A DNA stretch of 64,000 nt, from positions 62,001-126,000 of the forward strand of contig MU405213.1 in assembly GCA_022836615.1 (NCBI GenBank). Direction: 5' to 3'. How positions within the stretch are numbered: position 1 is the first letter of the stretch; every line of letters starts with the position of its first letter. The stretch comes from Annulohypoxylon bovei var. microspora. Lineage: Eukaryota > Ascomycota > Sordariomycetes > Xylariales > Hypoxylaceae. The position numbers and the translations under genes were made by a program. A model generated the notes under the pieces. That model had not been told where the DNA came from. It searched no databases and was given only the letters and a program-made list of their open reading frames with translations. Of this stretch, positions 47,101 through 60,337 are shown one piece after another.

Positions 47101-48490
47101 ATTTATTATTACCCTCTTGGCCATACATAACATATCCATCCAATACTTACTTTATTTAATCTTGCGCTCAACCTTACAATCATCAATTATTATCACCCTT
47201 ACTATTAGTCTATTAGACAGCCAAAGCCAACATTTCAATTTCATCGACGTCGTGCCACATTAGATCAGTATTGAAATCGACAAGGTTATTTATTATTGAC
47301 TTGATCCTTGCTTTTTACATACTGGTTACCTCTTTAGTACGATACGATACAATCGCAAAGTGGAACTCGGCTCAGCCCAGGGAACCCGCCCGCGGCATCG
47401 ACATCGTACATCCCGACAGAAGACTATTAGAAAAAAAAGTAGGGAATAGAAGGAGTCATCGAGAAGACATAGCGATATTCGCCGTCGCCGTCGCTATCAC
47501 CGAATAAAGACTCCCTCTATATCCCAACTTCACCTAGGTCTGCTAGGTGTATCATACATACCTACCTACCTACATACCTACATCCACCACTTAAAAAGCA
47601 TCCGTCGTCGAAACTCCACAAGAGCTACACTACCAGGGTTAGTGGGTTAGTGGATAGCAGTCTTTCTTCCCAGCGCCACCTCTAGTACTGAGCTAGAAAC
47701 TGGAAATCATTGGTCGGCTGTTTTGTGCCTCGCCAGGGAAACATTGGCTTTGGGTCGTTCTCCACCTCCGCTTCGCCATTCAAACATTATCCCGGCACGG
47801 GTACTGTACCGCACCTCCGGCTAGCAGCGAAACTGAGGCCTACCTAGGTACTAGGTAACAAGCCTACTAAGCCTAGGGCTAGCATTTGGTACTGGCACTT
47901 GCACTGGGTATTGGTTTACATTGGCTACCAGGTACCTACCTAGGTACATTGGCATTCCCCATCCCAGGTTCCCTCTCAACTGTATCGGCGGCCCTAGGAG
48001 TCTGGAATCTCCCTATCTCATGCGCTACCTTCCACTACCACGCTTAATTTTCCAGAGCTTAGGCCCTCCCAAAATCTCAATTCTCCACAACACCCACTAC
48101 GTACTAAGGTCCTATCTCTCCTCATATCTTACCTCCTTGCTCCTTGCTCTCTTCTCCCCCTTCTCCATTTCTTGTCTTGCTCGAGCTAAAAAGTACGGAC
48201 GTTGCTGCGATTAATTCAAAAGTTCTTGACTCCTCAACACCGACGAATTGACTGGCGCCGCTCTGCGTGCCCATACCATCTGCTCCGCCTCCCGCCGAAT
48301 CCAGCTTCTCTACATAGCCGAATAGCTCTGCGGCCCGACGAACTTAGCCACCTCGCCTACTGTCCGTGCTGAGTCCGACATTCCTGGGTCTTCCCACGAA
48401 CTTTTTATCTCCTACATCGTTTCCATTCTTTCATCATTCCAAGATCTGAAGAATTTCGACTGGTCCTGAGAGACCACTTCTTATTTCGAC
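44146..48490. other. 4.3 kb spacer, includes RasB leader
   Basis: No supported gene. CCTAGG-family motifs occur near 45907, 47557-47583, 47838-47850 and 47931-47946. The last several hundred bases are pyrimidine-rich and probably the promoter and 5' UTR of the Ras gene. Confidence 0.5.
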
Positions 48491-49310
48491 ATGGCGGGAA
48501 AAATGGTGTTATATAAATTGGTGGTGCTCGGCGATGGTGGAGTTGGTAAAACAGCTTTGACAATTCAGTTATGTCTACAGCACTTTGTCGAAACTGTAAG
48601 TCTCATCTGCAATGACGATTTCACACGCGGCCACCTCCGTATCCGCGTCGATGGTTTCCGCGCGCGACTAGAGCCTTGAAATAATCTCTAATAACGTTAA
48701 ATAGTATGATCCGACAATCGAAGACTCGTATCGAAAACAAGTTGTTATAGATGGCCAGGCGTGCATGTTGGAAGTACTAGATACTGCCGGCCAAGAAGAA
48801 TATACTGCATTACGAGACCAGTGGATCCGGGATGGCGAGGGCTTCGTACTAGTTTACAGCATTTCGTCCCGATCGTCGTTCTCGCGAATCAAGAGGTTCC
48901 ATCATCAGATCCAACGCGTGAAAGAGTCGTGCTCGGCGTCGCCCACCTATCCCGGCTCCCCGATTTCCACAGTGACGCCCGCCGCCGCTGTACCTATTAT
49001 GCTAGTTGGTAACAAGAGCGATCGGGTTACGGAAAGAGAGGTCTCGACTCAGGAGGGCCACGCTCTGGCGCGAGAATTAGGGTGCGAGTTCGTCGAAGCG
49101 TCGGCTAAGAATTGCATAAACGTGGAGAAGGCATTCTACGATGTCGTAAGAATCTTGCGCAGACAGCGACAACAAGCGTCTCGGCCGATGCCGCAAACCG
49201 GTCGTCCACGGCCCCAGAATGGAGAAGCTCCCCACAGGGAGCCTGGTGATAGGTACAGAAGGGGCCGCCGAGGTGGAGGAGGAAATGGAGGGCGCTGCGT
49301 CATATTATAA
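48491..49310 (+). CDS. rasB: Ras-family small GTPase, RasB/ras-2 type
   Basis: Two exons, 48491-48595 and 48705-49310, with a 109-nt GTAAGT..TAG intron, giving 236 aa. P-loop GDGGVGKT (14-21), effector region YDPTIEDSY (36-44), DTAGQEEY (61-68), NKSD (138-141) and ASAK (167-170) are all intact. An insertion of about 18 residues (112-129, SASPTYPGSPI...) lies before the NKSD strand, a mark of the filamentous-fungal RasB/ras-2 group. The C-terminal region is rich in Pro, Arg and Gly and ends CVIL (233-236); with Leu last, geranylgeranylation is predicted. Ras proteins of this type control polarised hyphal growth and conidiation through kinase cascades at the membrane. Confidence 0.96.
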
Positions 49311-52300
49311 ATGGGCCTAATCTTCAGCATTACGTGCGCACCCGCGTGCTCGCGATTGACGCGCTGATGACGAATGATGCCTAACATGTATTGGATTGTC
49401 ATGGTATCTTTCGTGCGCTCTAAGCCATCTACGACTTCGGAATGATGGTAGCACCAAATACTGACATCCGATACTACGAGAGCACTTCGGCGATACCGTG
49501 TTCATACTTATTAGAGGGCTATTATATGCCTCATCCTACACTGCACTCTATATCTACTAGCTTTCGAATTGGCGAACGGCGTACGAACTAAAAAGCGGCA
49601 TCATTGGGCGCAAGTACCTCTGGTTTCCTTGAGCAGGGACGAAGACGTGTTTTGTTTTGTTTGGACAAGACAGGCGGGTGGCTACGATGGTGTTTTGGAG
49701 TCTCGGGGCGTGCCTTGCTCAGGTTAAAAACGAATTTTGCTAGTCTAGTCTTAGGCACCCTTATTGAGACATCCGTGTTGTCGTCGAATATGTGTTGGAT
49801 ATTTACCAATGGTCGATTTCTTGTTTGGAAATCTCAGAAAAAGCGCTTCAATATCACGGCTCGAGGCCCGGGTCATTTGGTCTTTTTACATCGAGCAAGC
49901 TACCACTATTTACTCGAATCTAGAGAGCCTGCCTACGTAGGCTCAATGAATTGATACATCTACTTTTATTTCACTTCCCGTCTCGATATTATGTCGCTGA
50001 CTATACAGACTCTTCCCGTTATCGGTTGTACATTGTGTGGTGGTCTACGCGGGTGTCTGGACTATGGTTTCTGCAGTTTTCTTCAGACGATTTACCCCTT
50101 GCCGCCTCTTAGATCAAGCAAACAGCCTTGGGATTTGAGGAAATGTAAAAGGTCAGCGTCCAACAATTCCAAATTCCTACGACACCCTACATAGTCGTCA
50201 ATCCTTCGAAACACGGAAAACTGCTGCTGATGTGCTAGGGCGTTGCGCGGGAACCGGACCGGGGGGTCGAGGCCAAGCCTAAGACCCATAATCCATCGTC
50301 TACCCACAGGGGGCCTGTGTACCCAGAAACCGCATTCACGATACGGGGGCTGCCCTGTACAGTATAACCCGTGTAACAGGAATTATAAACGGTCGCGCTA
50401 CCCGGAGCATTTCTAAGCACGCCTCGGGCGAACGGTCTGCCGAGACTTTTTTTTGTTTCTTTCTTCCCTTGTCGATAAACCGGTGAAGAAGCAGCATAAT
50501 ACAAATCGCGGTTTCTCGGACTACTAGACGATTCAACGGTATGCATACTTACAGCATGTATAACAAGACCATTTGCGTACTCATATATTAATGGCATGCA
50601 GAAAAAAAGAGAAGACCAACTCCCGTGTTGCCAATCGTAAGTCTGGACCATTCTCAAAGCTATCCCAGGCTTGTAGGTCGCAAGCGTTGTGGAGAATTTT
50701 TATTAAGTATTAGGCACCAAGAGGTCCTTGAAGCTGGTATTGGATTAACATGATCTACGTTTTAAAGGAGCCTCTGGGACGGTAATATCGTTAATCTTGT
50801 TCTGTTCGGCATCTAAACCGAACTCGGTGCCGCCTCCAATAAACAAAACAAAACAAGGTCAAGACGGAGATAGACCGACCATAGACCGAGCTACAGAATA
50901 TAATGGACCTACCTCTACATATATCGTCGAGCTCGTTTCTAGATCACGGATGATGTTCTTCTTCTGCACAGACAGCACACTACCTACATAACATATGTAC
51001 GTGCGTCCGAGGCGGTGCGGCAAGACCCCTCTAGTTTGGACTAGGTACATATATGAATGAGTGTAGTGGGAAGGGGAAAGCTTTTTCCTACGCCAGTCGG
51101 TAAATTTTTCTTCTTTCTTCTGGCGCTGATCCTGATCCTGGTGGCTGGGTTAGATAGAGTCCAGGTCTTGTCGATGTCGATGTACACATATGTTTAGCCG
51201 CGCAAGCTATCATGTATACGTATGTATGTTCTTGATCTTACAGCATATGCTACATGGCACACGACAGTGGAGTGACGTGACGATACCCGACATATCAGCG
51301 TCAGTCAGCGGTAGAGTAGGAGTTTATAGATGCAAGGCAGCTATGCTTATCACGATGATAGTCGGCATGCTGAGCAGAGAGAATATCGGCATACCTACCT
51401 ACTACGTAAATATGCACATATATACCTATATACCGCGATACGAATAACGTACTTTTGTGTAACCTGTCAGCATAGAGTGCCTATATGGAGTATGTTGACA
51501 GTACATATGTATCATCGTTATTAATACAGCCCTGGCCGTCTCGTTGCATGCATTAGGGATTGCGCAATACTCTAAACACCAAAAGGGTATAAGACAATAA
51601 GGAGGATACCTAGGTAGGTAGTGTTATCAAATTAGACTACCTTGATGACATATGTAACTCGCTTGCTCTCCTACCTTATGTAGGTTGGTTGGTATAATGT
51701 AGGTTATAATGCACTATACCGCACTATACCTACTTCCGCACTTTATGTGCACCTACTTTCCGCTCTACATACGCTAAGAGGAGATAGCCTCTTATGGGGC
51801 AGCGCTAGAGTTTGATGTTTGCATCGAAATGGGGTGATCGGTTCAAATTTTGATTAGCCCTAGGAAGTAGTTTTATATAGGGGTTCTAACTTCTAATACA
51901 GAACGAAGTAACCACCAGGCATGAGACAGAAACTTCAAGCGGCCCCTTCTGCGGCCAACACATATCGGCATGTACATATGTATGTATGTAAATGTACCGA
52001 CAGGATAAACCAAATTTATACCCACTTACCTTGTAATATGTACTTGAGTAAACGTAGGTAGATATGGGTGTACAACAAGGTAAGTTAAAGTTCCCGGGCT
52101 TGCTAGGTAAGGTAGGCGGAATCCACCGGGCGAAGGACCTCTTTATTTCGATTCGATTGGATAGATTAATTTTACATTCTGACTCTTTATTCGCTTTATT
52201 CAACCCCTCCTCCTCCTTTCGCTAATACACCCAGACACCCAATACATACACCACCACTCATGCTCAGAATTAAACGACAGCCGACTCTAATATTATCCAA

Positions 52301-55300
52301 TTGAATATCATGCCGTACATATCCTAGCATGTTTATTTTCTACGGGTCCTGGATCAATCGATCCATGCAGATTACATACTAGCACACAGGGGAGAGGCTA
52401 TTCCCAGGCTGGATGATTTAATATGTTCAAGCAGGAATAGGGCAATACCTAATTCAAGATCGAAGGGATCAAAAGGGGGCATTTCCTCTCAAGCATCGAT
52501 GCCGGGGGTTTGGTTCTATTATTTCCCACTGACCCTTTCTCATAGTCTTGGACTGCCTACCGGAACTCGGAATGTCGACCCGACGTGGGACCGCTTGCGT
52601 GCAGTCCGTGTGCTTGGGTGCTTAGCAGCTTAGGTGCTTGAATATGACAGAACGCGATCTATCATCTAAGTACCAAAAAAAATCTGATATCTAACTGGGA
52701 GATATCTCTTGGTCTGTCCAAACGAACATGCCGCCGTTTATTATTAAGAGGGTCCTGATCTGACCCATCACGTCTACGCTTGACCCAGCACTCACCTCCC
52801 AACCAACATACATAGTACGGTCTAAGCCTTGTCAGTCTTAGTCAGTTTGGAAACCTCATCAAGCTAGGATCGCCGGATGAGACCGACCAGCTTGACAATG
52901 CCGAGAATCGCGCCCGCTCTTCTGTGAAAGCACGGAGCACATAGCAGTCGTCTAAAATCTGTCGTAAGACTGGCGGATTGCTACGCTCGGCTCTTCCCGC
53001 GGCTACCCGCCTCTATTGACAATATTTCGGTCTCGAGTGGGAACGAGCTGTGGCGGCTTCGGACCAGTTTCTGACCAACCCTCACGGGCCGGCATGGCAT
53101 TGTTCGCCGTAAGGCGTGGCTCAATTTACATATATCTCTACGTACAGTTATCCCGGCAACTGCCCTTAACCTCGGGTTAGTTGATACTACTTACGGCAAG
53201 ATGGTGGAGAAAACCCTGCAATGCCTCATGTCGGCTATCACGCTTAGTCTCACGTTTCATTGGTATCACCATGGAAATATGAGTTGCCAACCTCGCAACA
53301 GCCAACCGTTTCTCTGGTAGCCTTGTGGGGGTTCCCGAGCCAAAACGGAAGGTCAAGTGTTTCCATTGTAATGAAAATGTGCTTCTACCTCGCCAGGGAT
53401 ATCTTTTCATCATCAACCTTGCATCATACCCTTTTTGACTAGGAGCATTAGAAACATTCCAAGCAATTCGACATCATTGCACGCGCCTATTACTCGCCGC
53501 TGGAAGAGCCTCTGTCTTTTTCTCGGCTGGGCAGGCAGCATGGTGCGTGCCGGCAAATTCTTCCTGCATCGGTGATGACGCCAGGTTGGTTTCTAGGCAT
53601 TCTTCGATACTATTATTCCAACTCGAGTCAAACATCTCTTTTCACCGCCGATACAAATGTCAATACGAACCATTCAAGGGTGAAGGGGTAACCCCTTGCT
53701 CGGTGACATCAAACCATCTCCGCTAGAAGAAAGGTTCAATATAACTCCATGTCTCTCTAATGTCTTGCAGAGTTGATGTTAGCGAATCATTCGAGGAAAT
53801 CTCGCTATGTCTTTGTTCGATCTCACTTTCGGGTCCGAATTAATGGTGGTGTCTCCTTTCCTTATTTACCATCGTCGACCACAGTGGGCGGCGGTAAAGA
53901 CTTTTACGGCCGCAACTGAGGATACCCTCCACGGTAATAAGCCCATGGCCTCGGGCGATCGGTCCCAGGCTGTGGGTGTACGACCCCACAGCTTAATCTT
54001 CCCAATGCCACGGACGCGGTTTGGGTCCTCTGATTCATCAATCCTACTTACTTAATCAGACCGTGGCTGTTCGCCTTTGAGACTTGTAGTTGTATGCCGT
54101 GGAACAATGCCACCATTTTCGGAATATCTGAAAGAATGAACGAAGCCATTGTTAATCACACCTCTTTCAGCCTCTACTCAAAACGTCAAGCATTATGATC
54201 CTTTACAACGTTAGAACGACCTATTCAGTTCGTCCCCGCGTGCCACGCTGGCTCGAGCGCGTGTGTTCCTGCACGCAAGAGCAACTAGCGTCATCAAATT
54301 GGGAAAGTTTGGGGATGGTCATGAGTTAGAAAGGGATTCTGCTCGTAAGTTACTAAGAAATGTGTAACTGGCGTTTTTAAGCAAGTGAGCGTTGCGACAT
54401 TGACACGTGGTGCAAGTTTATGCGGATACCTGGTCGTCCGAAAGGAAGAATTGTTCCTGCCGCTTCGGTCGTGCTGCAGAAGCCCCATCGCTATGATGGT
54501 CCGATCTAGCATATGCTGCTAATTCTCTATAGCCCTTCGAGAGAAAAATTTCCTCTTTTATCTTACAAATCCGCTCTTCCACACCGTGTTTTCTCCTTCC
54601 TTTCTTGGCCGGGCCGTCCCGTCCTACTATCTCGACCGGTGTATAAAAAGCGGCTTCATTCAAGGTTGGCGATCCTTCCCGGCGGCGAACTTCTGCTGGT
54701 TCACTCTTTGAGTTTTGCTCGGCACTTCACAATAGGCGCGACTGTCCTATGTTAAAGCCATGTATTAGCTGGCCTGCCAATAGGAATCAATGCATATTCG
54801 ACTAATGCTAAGGAACAATTCCGCGGGCATTCCTCCTCGCAACGGCCGATGCGCACCAATGCTTCTCCGTTTAATAAATTGACTTCTATCACTCGAGCGT
54901 GCGTGTCTCCTTACGTATAAGCATTCGTATTTCGGTGCCACGGATGAATTCCAATGATCCTGCTATACGCGCCGGCCTCACCTGAATAGTTTCGGGTCTA
55001 GCTCATCGGCGAACCCCTTTCTACGTTAAGTCTCCGCTGGCGGGATGCTTATGCTTTAGCTACACGTGGGATTATGCATTATTAATGGCCCGTGATCTTA
55101 TCGCGGGGGTTGCTTTTGCCTTACACGGTAGGTCTGGTGAGATTCAAGTAGTTTTAGTATCTCCTACTTTCTAAGCATTGTGATATACGTGTTTATCGAT
55201 GGTTTAAGTGAAGACATTAACACACCGATGATGACACTTTATTCGATATGTGTACGCCTATGGCTTGGTCATCTAATGTGTTTGTCCAAGAGTGCTGTCT

Positions 55301-56186
55301 CCTAGATCAGCAACGATCACGATCACTCTCCACTACTGCCCCCCAATCTGATCTCGGAAGATTCACACAACAAAAGTGGGAGGCATGTGTGTATGTACGT
55401 CAGACTACAGAAGTGGCGGCATATGGCTTGTCTCATCCACCACACTTGCCCCCACGAGCTTTCCAATCTTACATTCCTCTACGTGGGTAGATATGCCCCT
55501 GAAATCTAGATAGGGGAATTCGCCGCTGCAGCACGAACACCGTCTCAATGCGGAGTAAGCAAGCATACTTAACAATAGGATTATTCTGGAACTGCGGAGT
55601 GCATCGAGATAGATCTAGGGCTTAAACCCCTTTTATCACTTCACGTCGTCTCGGAAGGGATATGATCTTGCGTACTTAGGTATCCTTACCTACGCGGGTA
55701 GTTATATCCGGGAATAGCAGCTTCTCGGCATTGTGTAGGTACCCACATAGGTGCTCTACCTTGGTCAGATTATCGAGGTGCTTGTTTTCGAGTATCTGAC
55801 AGCTATCATGTTTTTTAATTCTGCATACGGGTTTCTATATGCACCTGTAATGCTCTTTACTAAAGAGATGGATGGCCCAATGAACAACGAGCTATAGTGA
55901 ACACCGGGCTATAACCTTGGATTTACTTTACTTCGTCTATACGTGAAGCCAACCCCTAGCATAAAGTCATATTCATTAAATCATGGTCTTTGATGGCATT
56001 CAATGCTTCTTTCCCCGGCTACTCGCTAGGATTACCTAACTACTAAAGAAAAAGCCAAACATATCTAGGTAAGTAGGTACCTATTTATTTAGGAAATAGT
56101 TTATGAATACGAATACTTAATCATAATCAGGGCATAACTTCATAAATGTAAGAAGTTCTAATAAAGTTGTCCATGATAGCATACAG

Positions 56187-56230
56187 GTAGCTACCTAGGT
56201 AGCTAGGTATATATATAGGTACCTAGGTAC
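56187..56230. repeat. Clustered CCTAGG palindromes
   Basis: GTAGCTACCTAGGTAGC followed by a TATATA run and GGTACCTAGGTAC: two palindromes within 44 bp. Confidence 0.75.
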
Positions 56231-57782
56231 ACATTAATTACACGGACATCCTAAGCCGAGCCTTTATGAGATAGGGGCACTTTCTAGTGGTGGTTGATAC
56301 TTGTACGACAGCTTCAGAACATCTACCGAGTTTCGGTGGTTAGGTATAGGTATATTAGAAGGTTGATCGGCATACGAACATAAAAATAGACACGCCTCAG
56401 TACCTAGATACACCCGCGTTCATTGCCTCAAATAGCGGCGCACGACTCCTTTAAGGCGGGTATCTTCTCGTGATAAACGACAGGCTAATTTTATTGTATT
56501 TATGTTTAAACATTTAGTCCGCTATGTATAAATTATACTACACCTACTCAGTTATTATGTCTTCATGTATGCGGTAGGTAGCTAAAATGTCCAACTCATA
56601 GGTAGGTATTTACCCACCGGCTTGTCTACAACTCCTTCACTATTTACCTACCCCCTAGGCAACCTATTCATTCCACTTACAGCACCCACATGTTAGCATT
56701 TATAATACTCCCCACAAGCAGCGTGGTACGAGGAACCATGGTTACGCAGACAGATATGCCGGCGAAAAGATACACGTGTATTACCCCCTATCTAGGCAGG
56801 CACGCGAGGTGAGATAATGATAACCATGTTCGTACCCGCGTCCCCGGTTTCCTATGCCCGTAGCCGTCCCGACACGTGCTACACAACCGGTACCCCACAC
56901 GCCGGCGTGCGTGCTAGAGTTCTGCCTGCCGGTTTGGGCTTAACTGCCGGGACAATTAGCCTCGAGGCCGCGGAAACGGCGGCCGGTTCTTGTCTAGACG
57001 GCTTGGACGGAATGAGCTGCGTATGTAAGGCACAAGACCTAGATACCTCGAGATACATATGTAGGGAGGGGAGGAGGGTCTCGTTTTAATACTCCGAGAC
57101 CGGACATAGATGTAAGAGCCTTGAAAGTTATAATGTAGCTCCATACTTTAGGGTGCCTACCTAGGTAAGTAGATTAAGTATTAGTTAGGTGAATACTTAG
57201 GTAAATACCTAGAAGCATAAGCAGTAGTAGATGCTTCTTATAGGCTACGACAAGATCACTTTGGTACGCAAAGCAGAAAGGCACTAGGGGGACCGACAAC
57301 TTAGAATATCAAAATTGAGTTGATGAGTTGATCCTGGCGGTGGGACAGATGTCGGGAACGGCGTGTAGTGTATATCAATATAGAAAGAAAAACGCACGTC
57401 AGCATCGAGTATACGGACATCCACCTAGCCTAGAGGGGGTGGTGGTCTGTTATCGTGATGAAAACGCGAAGAGCATAAGTTTCGGACTTTCCATTCTCTT
57501 TCTCAAGCACATTTAAGCATCTGTCGAGCTGGCCACGCAAAAGCTAACTTACCCAGCTTAGACTTTCGATCATGTCATTTATCTTTTATCAGTTATGAGA
57601 TATTTACTCATACATATGCGTGATTGTATCTCCCCGGTCTATCTGATTATAGAGCTCTTTCCTCACTCATAGACCTGCCTGCACTAGGTAGATAAGCAGA
57701 TATTATTACCTGCGTAAGCGCCCAGATGCCGTCTTCCATCCGGACATCGGACAGGTGCAGCAGGCAGCGGATAGACGAATAT

Positions 57783-57826
57783 CTGCAGTGTGAGGCGCCT
57801 CTAGCCTCACGGACCGGACACTGCAG
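57783..57826. repeat. Nested inverted repeat
   Basis: Outer arms CTGCAGTG/CACTGCAG enclose inner arms GTGAGGC/GCCTCAC. It could form a branched or bulged hairpin. It lies in a gene-free region. Confidence 0.65.
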
Positions 57827-58981
57827 CGGGGGTTTGACAGCATATACATACACATGTAGAATGTACACCGTGTCAAGGAGTGAGTGTAAATAGCCGTCTT
57901 GTTTACTTCGCTTCTCTGACCCTCTTACCTATAATCTGTATATAACAAATAAATATAGCAATATATGACCGAAGAGTCAAGTAGATGGTTATCAAGATGT
58001 CGATATTGGTAGGTAGTTGTGTAACGAAGGGATCCTTCACACGGCCGATTCCTCATCATCAAGTACAGATGGCGTTGACTAGGAACTCAGTTAACTCGAG
58101 TCTGCCGGGAAGCTGTCAACATGTGCAGTTTACACATAGATATGTGTAGCACAAGTCTCGAGAAACGTACTGGCGTATACCTACCCTAAATACTAAACCT
58201 ATTATCGCAACAACAGAGCGTGAGCTGTGGTAAGATGTATCAACCTTGGGACACCTTAAAACGTCGCCCAAACTACTACCTTGCTACTATAATATGTTAA
58301 AGCCAGATGATGATATTTGGATGAGTTGCCGTAGGCATCAAAACGTGCTATGAGACGACGTTTATATATGCCAAAGTCGAACAGCGGTTGATACAGCCGA
58401 CGACCTCAACAAGATCATCACTATTAGTAGGTATACCTTAAATAACGTCTTTTAGTACACGAGGCTACTTGCCTATAAATTCAGTCACAGTTCACAAGGC
58501 TCAAGTCGTAACCCATGACAATCACCCAGTCATGACAGTGCGTTGAAACAACATCGCATTTTTTCATCTTTACGCCTCTAAGGCATCTTTGATAAAGAGG
58601 GGGTAACACGTAACAAACGACAACTCCGCTAGCCACGATAAATCGCGATACTAGCAATCGGGTGCCATTTTTAGACTTGCTGCCCCTTTATCGTTCGTAT
58701 CTCCAAGTCCAAGACGCCGTGCCTATAAAAAAAGATCCAGCCCAGGCCCTCTCCCGCCGCATCGCGAAACGGGTGGTATGAATAAGAATTCGACAAGAGT
58801 AGTAGGTTCCCGATCGACCGACAGCAAGGAAGATAAGTGAGAAGAATAAAAAAAAAAGTCCAGACTAAGGAAGTAAATACTAGAAGTAGTTTTTAAGATA
58901 GACGAGTTATATCCCCCACCATTTCCGCGTGTTTCCCATATCCCGTCATGATACTAGACGTCACGTTAGATTGCGGCTAGA

Positions 58982-60337
58982 TTACTCTCGTAAGGCATTT
59001 TCGTCGCCGAATGGACTGCTGTTCCGTTCTGCGGAGGATTTGCGTTTGCCGTCTACCGCCCGCTGGGATTCCCCTATTACTGCGCTAAGGGAGCTGTTTT
59101 TCTTATGACCTTGCTTAGGTGGATCAGCAAAAGGTCCTTGATCAACGCTCGGTGACTCTTCGATTATCGTCGCCGCGTTCGATTGTCTTTCCTTATGCGA
59201 GTCGAGGAGCTGTACTAGGGGCTCCGAGTTATCAGACTCTACAGCGGTGGCGGAACCGGAAGATTTTGATTTCATGTCGATAGACTTAGGCCCACTACCA
59301 ACGCGGACCACCTGAGGTCGCACAGCAGTTGCCGTCGACGCGCTAGCATTCTTGAAGAATGTAGCTCCGATGCTAAAGGCTGGCGATGGAGGCGGCTGTT
59401 CGTATTTTTCGTAGTCGACGGCCGGGACGGGAGGCGTTGAGCTGCCGCTAGTACTACTAGGGGCACGAGATTTAACACTGACGATAGAGGGCTTGAGGAA
59501 GTTGCCCTTCTGAGCCGGGAGAGGGGAAACAATGGCATTCTTGCCATATATAGTGGACGCAACACTAGATCGTGGGGCATAAGAGGTTCGCGCCATAGAT
59601 GAGCGGTCGCTGTATCCGGAAATGCCCGAGTACGTCGAGTCGCGTAGGTCTCCTGGGACGAAGAAGTGTTGCTCATCGAATGGCGAGTTGCTGCCCTTGT
59701 CTGAGTGTGCGATAGGAATTGGGGGGACGGGAGGGACGAGTAGTGTTGGTGACGTAGGTGTAGCTCGGTTAGTGACACCAGGGATATACGCGATCTGGAT
59801 AATGTTTGAGGCGCGAGTGAGAACAGTTGAGGCGATGGAATGTACGGTATGCGTCGATGTTCGTTTGGATCTCCTTGAAGCAAAGTCGTTTTCCATACCC
59901 TCCTTCGACTGTTCCACATCTGTCTGCCATCGCTCCGGCTCGTACTGCCCCCTCTTATTCTTGATGCAAAACCTCCAAACCAAATACGTAATGATACCAA
60001 TGGCTGCTAGACCACCTACCACACCACCCACGATGGCACCAACATTTGGTCCGCCGCTGGCCTTTGTCGTGGTAGTCGTTGCTGTTGGGTCTACTGCACA
60101 AAAGGCTTTAGGGCACTCATTGCAGGTCTGAATTGTAAATTGGCATGATTCACCATCACCACAAGAGGGACAGGTCGGCGACGTATTTTCGCATACCACA
60201 CATCCATTTTGTCTCTTGGAGAAGGACGATGGGATATGTTCGTCTGACCCTTAGGTATTAGATAGGGGTAGAGAAAGATAGTGGAGGAAGCTAAACTTAC
60301 CGAGGGAGAAACCGACGAAGCCGGGAATGCCTGCCAT
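58982..60337 (-). CDS. OPY2: Opy2-type membrane anchor (HOG/Ste50 pathway)
   Basis: Two exons, 60337-60301 and 60249-58982, with a 51-nt GTAAGT..AAG intron, giving 434 aa. The short first exon supplies MAGIPGFVGFSLG. The extracellular part holds eight cysteines (29, 32, 39, 42, 48, 55, 58, 63) in the CxxC..CPSC..C..C..C pattern of the Opy2 domain, then a Thr run. One membrane helix follows at about 82-107 (VGAIVGGVVGGLAAIGIITYLVWRF), with a basic stop. The long cytosolic tail is disordered and rich in Ser and Pro. Yeast Opy2 holds the adaptor Ste50 at the plasma membrane so that Ste11 can activate the Hog1 kinase. The tail is where Ste50 would bind, though I cannot point to exact sites. Confidence 0.92.

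Larger units (their letters stand above)
49311..58981. other. 9.7 kb gene-free region
   Basis: No frame over about 140 codons and none recognisable. It contains CCTAGG-family motifs (51605-51620, 56066-56085, 56187-56230, 57155-57170), a repeated GCACTATACC near 51713-51729, and a nested inverted repeat at 57783-57826. No rRNA or tRNA was seen. Confidence 0.5.

Noticed and set aside
53807..54055. 82-codon frame in the large gene-free region
   Set aside because: No recognisable domain, signal peptide or codon bias; similar frames occur by chance across the region.
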